Part shown: piece after piece, positions 12,639-15,309 of the stretch
Layout of the letters: each line of letters starts with the position of its first letter
How positions within the stretch are numbered: position 1 is the first letter of the stretch
DNA from: Clostridium sp. UBA3947
GTDB lineage: Bacteria > Bacillota > Clostridia > Clostridiales > Clostridiaceae
Reading direction: 5' to 3'
DNA length: 15,309 nt
NCBI GenBank assembly: GCA_002385545.1
Contig: DGDR01000039.1
Span: 1 to 15,309, forward strand
Position numbers and translations under genes: made by a program
Notes under the pieces: model-generated
Seen by the model: only the letters and a program-made list of their open reading frames with translations
Databases searched by the model: none
What the model was told of the DNA's origin: nothing

Positions 12639-14120
12639 ATGAACGATTCAAAAGAAACTAATTCTAATAAGATACTCAGCTTTATGGAAAGGTATTATTA
12701 TCCCCTGCTTGCTATAGTATTCATAGTACTTATATTCAACTTACTATATAGGATTAATATACCTAATATTAGCTTTGATGAAGCAAGGCATGGAACCAGT
12801 GCTTATGAAATGATAAAAAATGGCGATTACATTATAAATACCTACGGCTATAAAACAGACTATTGGAATTTAAAGCCTCCTATAAGTTTCTGGTTTATCA
12901 TTATCGGTTATAAGATATTTGGTTTTAACACCTTTGGCTTAAGATTTTTTTCAATTATTAGCGCAATAATAACCATAGCAATGGTTACAGCTTTTACAAA
13001 GAGTAAGCATGGAAAAGGGGCAGCAGTGATAGCTACAGCTTTAATGGTAACCTTTGGCCAGCATATACTTTTCCACTGTTCTCGTGGTGGTGAGGCAGAT
13101 GCCCTATACGTCTTATTCTTTACCGCTGCTATTATTTGTAGCTTATCAATGGACAAGGGGTATAAGTATTTATATCTAAGCTACTTTTTCGCAGCCCTGG
13201 CCTTCCTTACAAAGAGTTGGCACGTGTTCCCGGTTTGTCTTGCTATAGGCCTCAACCTTATCTATAGCGGTCAGTTTAAAAAAATGAAGCTAAAGCAATG
13301 GCTACTAGCTATACTGTCCTTCCTTGCCCCTATTCTTATATGGGGTCTAATGCGATACTCTAGGGATGGGTTTACTTTTTTCAAAGAAATGATTGAGTAC
13401 GACCTCCTAAAAAGGTCCTCAACAGCAATTGAAGGACATACTGGAAGTGCCTTTTATTATATTAGTGTGGTGGGAAGTAACTATTTTTTTTGGCACCTGA
13501 TGCTAATAATTTCAATAATATTATTGAAGCCTTCTACTTTTAAAGCTATAGACAAAAGAAAATGGCCTTACCTACTAGGTGTGGTAAGCTGGTTCCTATT
13601 ACCTATTGTATTATACAGCATGGCTAGTACAAAAATTGAATGGTACATACTGCCCGTTTATCCTCCCTTCGCCATAATTTGCGGTGCTACCTTTTCAGCA
13701 GTGATTAAAAGCCCTCATGTTAAAACTATATTTAGAAAGTTATTTACCGCAGCACTGGTGATTATAATACTATGCTATGAAGGCTTTATAGTATATAGGT
13801 TAAGCAATATGCAAATTGATAATATTCAATTGGCCTTAAAAGAAATTGGACAATCATCCTCATATAAAGGGTGCAAGCTTTATACTGCCGCTGGCTATTT
13901 TGCAGAAAAAGGTTCCTGGGAGCAAGCCCATCTGCTATCAGCAGAGCTTTACGGTGATTTTATACCCTGTCCAGGAGGATTAAAAGCCTTTTTAGAGGAC
14001 ACATCTAAGGATTCATTGCTTTTTATTGAAGATACTGAGAAAAGCCAACAATATATGGAGGAATACAAGTTAAAGATTGTAATATCTAAAAATGGCTTTT
14101 CCTTATTAGCAAAAGAATAG
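12639..14120 (+). CDS. GT39/ArnT-like membrane glycosyltransferase (PMT_2 family)
   Basis: This 493-residue polytopic GT-C enzyme has many hydrophobic helices (first at about 22-37, last at about 369-386). It has the family's first extracellular loop with the catalytic acidic pair in ISFDEARHG (D47/E48), a KPPISFW stretch at 79-85, SRGGEADALYVLF with further acidic residues at 149-161, and STKIEWYILPVYPPFAI at 330-346. The family transfers sugars from polyprenyl-phosphate carriers to protein, lipid A-like or wall acceptors outside the membrane. Donor and acceptor here are unknown. A small soluble domain of about 100 residues follows the last helix. The ATG at 12639 has AAGGAG seven bases upstream; a GTG at 12621 has none. 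No partner genes adjoin. Confidence 0.9.
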   Translation: MNDSKETNSNKILSFMERYYYPLLAIVFIVLIFNLLYRINIPNISFDEARHGTSAYEMIKNGDYIINTYGYKTDYWNLKPPISFWFIIIGYKIFGFNTFGLRFFSIISAIITIAMVTAFTKSKHGKGAAVIATALMVTFGQHILFHCSRGGEADALYVLFFTAAIICSLSMDKGYKYLYLSYFFAALAFLTKSWHVFPVCLAIGLNLIYSGQFKKMKLKQWLLAILSFLAPILIWGLMRYSRDGFTFFKEMIEYDLLKRSSTAIEGHTGSAFYYISVVGSNYFFWHLMLIISIILLKPSTFKAIDKRKWPYLLGVVSWFLLPIVLYSMASTKIEWYILPVYPPFAIICGATFSAVIKSPHVKTIFRKLFTAALVIIILCYEGFIVYRLSNMQIDNIQLALKEIGQSSSYKGCKLYTAAGYFAEKGSWEQAHLLSAELYGDFIPCPGGLKAFLEDTSKDSLLFIEDTEKSQQYMEEYKLKIVISKNGFSLLAKE

Positions 14121-14136
14121 AGAAAATAGTATATAA

Positions 14137-14183
14137 AAGGGCAAAGGCTTATGGAATTATAATTCTCATAAGCCTTTGCCCTT
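14137..14183. terminator. Bidirectional terminator between glycosyltransferase and serC genes
   Basis: A perfect 17-bp stem (14137-14153 with 14167-14183, core GGGCAAAGGCTTATG) has GAATTATAATTC in its loop. TTATTTATATT follows on the plus strand and TTTATATACTATTTT on the minus strand (one T of the run is in the stem). It lies between convergent genes, 16 bp and 7 bp from their stops. Confidence 0.9.
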
Positions 14184-14190
14184 ATTTATA

Positions 14191-15273
14191 TTATTTATTT
14201 TCAGCTTCAAATTTCTTCATAAATTCAACTAAAGCCTTAACACCTTCTATTGGCATAGCATTATATATACTTGCTCTCATTCCGCCAACTGTTCTATGCC
14301 CCTTAATATTTTCAAAGCCTGCTGCCTTAGCTTCCTTTACGAACTTAGCATCTAGCTCCTCTGAACCAGTTACAAAAGGTACATTCATCAAGGAACGATC
14401 CTCCTTAACAACAGTTCCCTTAAATAAACTGCTGGAATCTAGGTAATCATATAATATAGCTGCCTTTTCTTCGTTAAGCTTCTTCATAACTTCTAGACCG
14501 CCCTTTTGCTTAATCCATTTAAATACCTTACCACAAATATAGATTCCGTAAGCTGGTGGTGTGTTGTATAAGGAGCCATTATCTGCATGAGTTTTATATT
14601 TTAGCATAGTTGGAGTTCCTGGTAATACTTCATCGGTAATTAAGTCCTCACGAATTATTACTATAACTACTCCAGCAGGTCCTATGTTTTTCTGAGCACC
14701 AGCAAATATTAAACCATACTTAGTAACATCCACTGGCTCAGATAATATATCAGAAGACATATCTGCTACTAGAATCTTATCTCCTACCTCTGGAAGCTCA
14801 TTATATTTAGTTCCATAGATAGTATTATTATGACAGATATAAACATAGTCTGCATCTTCTGATATCTTTATGTCCTTTAGGTCAGGAATATAGGAAAAGG
14901 TCTTATCTGCAGATGAAGCGATTATATTAACCTTTCCGTATAGCTTAGCTTCAGCAGCTGCTTTCTTAGCCCACTGTCCAGTTACAATATAATCTGCCAC
15001 CTTATTCTTCATAAGGTTCATTGGAACCATAGCAAACTGTTGAGAAGCTCCGCCCTGTAAAAACAATACCTTGTAGTTGTCAGGAATATTCATTAATTCC
15101 CTTAAATCCTTCTCAGCATTTTGAATAATTTCTTCGAAAGCTTTGGAACGATGGCTCATCTCCATTACGGACATACCTGTTCCATTATAATCTAGCATTT
15201 CCTCTGCTGCTTCTCTGAGAACCTCTTCTGGTAACACCGCTGGTCCTGCAGAAAAATTGTAAACTCTTTTCAT
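14191..15273 (-). CDS. serC: Phosphoserine aminotransferase
   Basis: This 360-residue PLP enzyme catalyses 3-phosphohydroxypyruvate plus glutamate to phosphoserine, the second step of serine synthesis. Signatures are YNFSAGPAVLP at 5-15, MEMSHRS with H41/R42 for substrate phosphate, FLQGGASQQF at 71-80, W101 that stacks on PLP, D171 (VADMSSD) and PLP lysine K195 in FAGAQKNIGPAG. Length and motifs are normal for bacterial SerC. AGAGGGGGG lies seven bases before the ATG at 15273. Many clostridia have serA directly downstream; here the next gene is convergent and a terminator intervenes, so serC ends its transcript alone. The promoter is beyond the window. Confidence 0.96.
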   Translation of the reverse strand: MKRVYNFSAGPAVLPEEVLREAAEEMLDYNGTGMSVMEMSHRSKAFEEIIQNAEKDLRELMNIPDNYKVLFLQGGASQQFAMVPMNLMKNKVADYIVTGQWAKKAAAEAKLYGKVNIIASSADKTFSYIPDLKDIKISEDADYVYICHNNTIYGTKYNELPEVGDKILVADMSSDILSEPVDVTKYGLIFAGAQKNIGPAGVVIVIIREDLITDEVLPGTPTMLKYKTHADNGSLYNTPPAYGIYICGKVFKWIKQKGGLEVMKKLNEEKAAILYDYLDSSSLFKGTVVKEDRSLMNVPFVTGSEELDAKFVKEAKAAGFENIKGHRTVGGMRASIYNAMPIEGVKALVEFMKKFEAENK

Positions 15274-15309
15274 AACATTGCCCCCCTCTAATACCGCTTA
15301 TAGAACTTT

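Overview
The window is AT-rich DNA from a low-GC Gram-positive bacterium. Clostridial-type proteins, strong AGGAGG-like ribosome binding sites, several GTG or TTG starts and tight gene packing suggest a member of the Clostridia, probably Clostridium or a close relative. This is inferred from protein style alone; there is no rRNA in the window. No insertion sequence, tRNA, CRISPR array or phage gene was seen.

Layout, left to right. Positions 15-1566 (minus) hold a three-gene ECF-type sigma factor operon: sigma factor, a two-helix membrane protein and a PLDc_N-like membrane protein, ending in a terminator. Positions 1712-4263 (minus) hold a probable macrolide-response unit: a promoter, a structured leader of about 330 nt encoding an 11-residue peptide with the R-x-R stalling motif, an RlmA-type 23S rRNA guanine methyltransferase, and a Mef-like MFS efflux gene broken by a one-base change in a homopolymer. 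Positions 4285-5416 (minus) hold a nitroreductase preceded by a YfcE-type phosphoesterase, also frameshifted in a homopolymer. GMP reductase guaC (5577-6560, plus) is transcribed divergently from these and ends in a long bidirectional terminator shared with a zinc-ribbon membrane protein (6651-7049, minus). Positions 7133-12356 (minus) hold an ABC ATPase, a large FtsX-type permease, an OmpR-family response regulator and a sensor kinase in that order; the upstream region has a 21-bp-spaced direct repeat suited to autoregulation by the regulator. A GT39/ArnT-like membrane glycosyltransferase (12639-14120, plus) converges on serC (14191-15273, minus) across a perfect-stem terminator.

The main discovery candidate is the 3902-4263 leader. 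Its peptide reads MYSVRLRIRLV. The RLR core is the arrest motif of ErmD-type and Mef(A) leader peptides. The leader also carries two terminator-like hairpins and a hairpin that hides the rlmA ribosome binding site. Together with the downstream target-modification and efflux genes, this looks like drug-sensed attenuation of a macrolide resistance operon that has no Erm methylase. Two homopolymer frameshifts within about 3 kb also call for a check of the raw reads.
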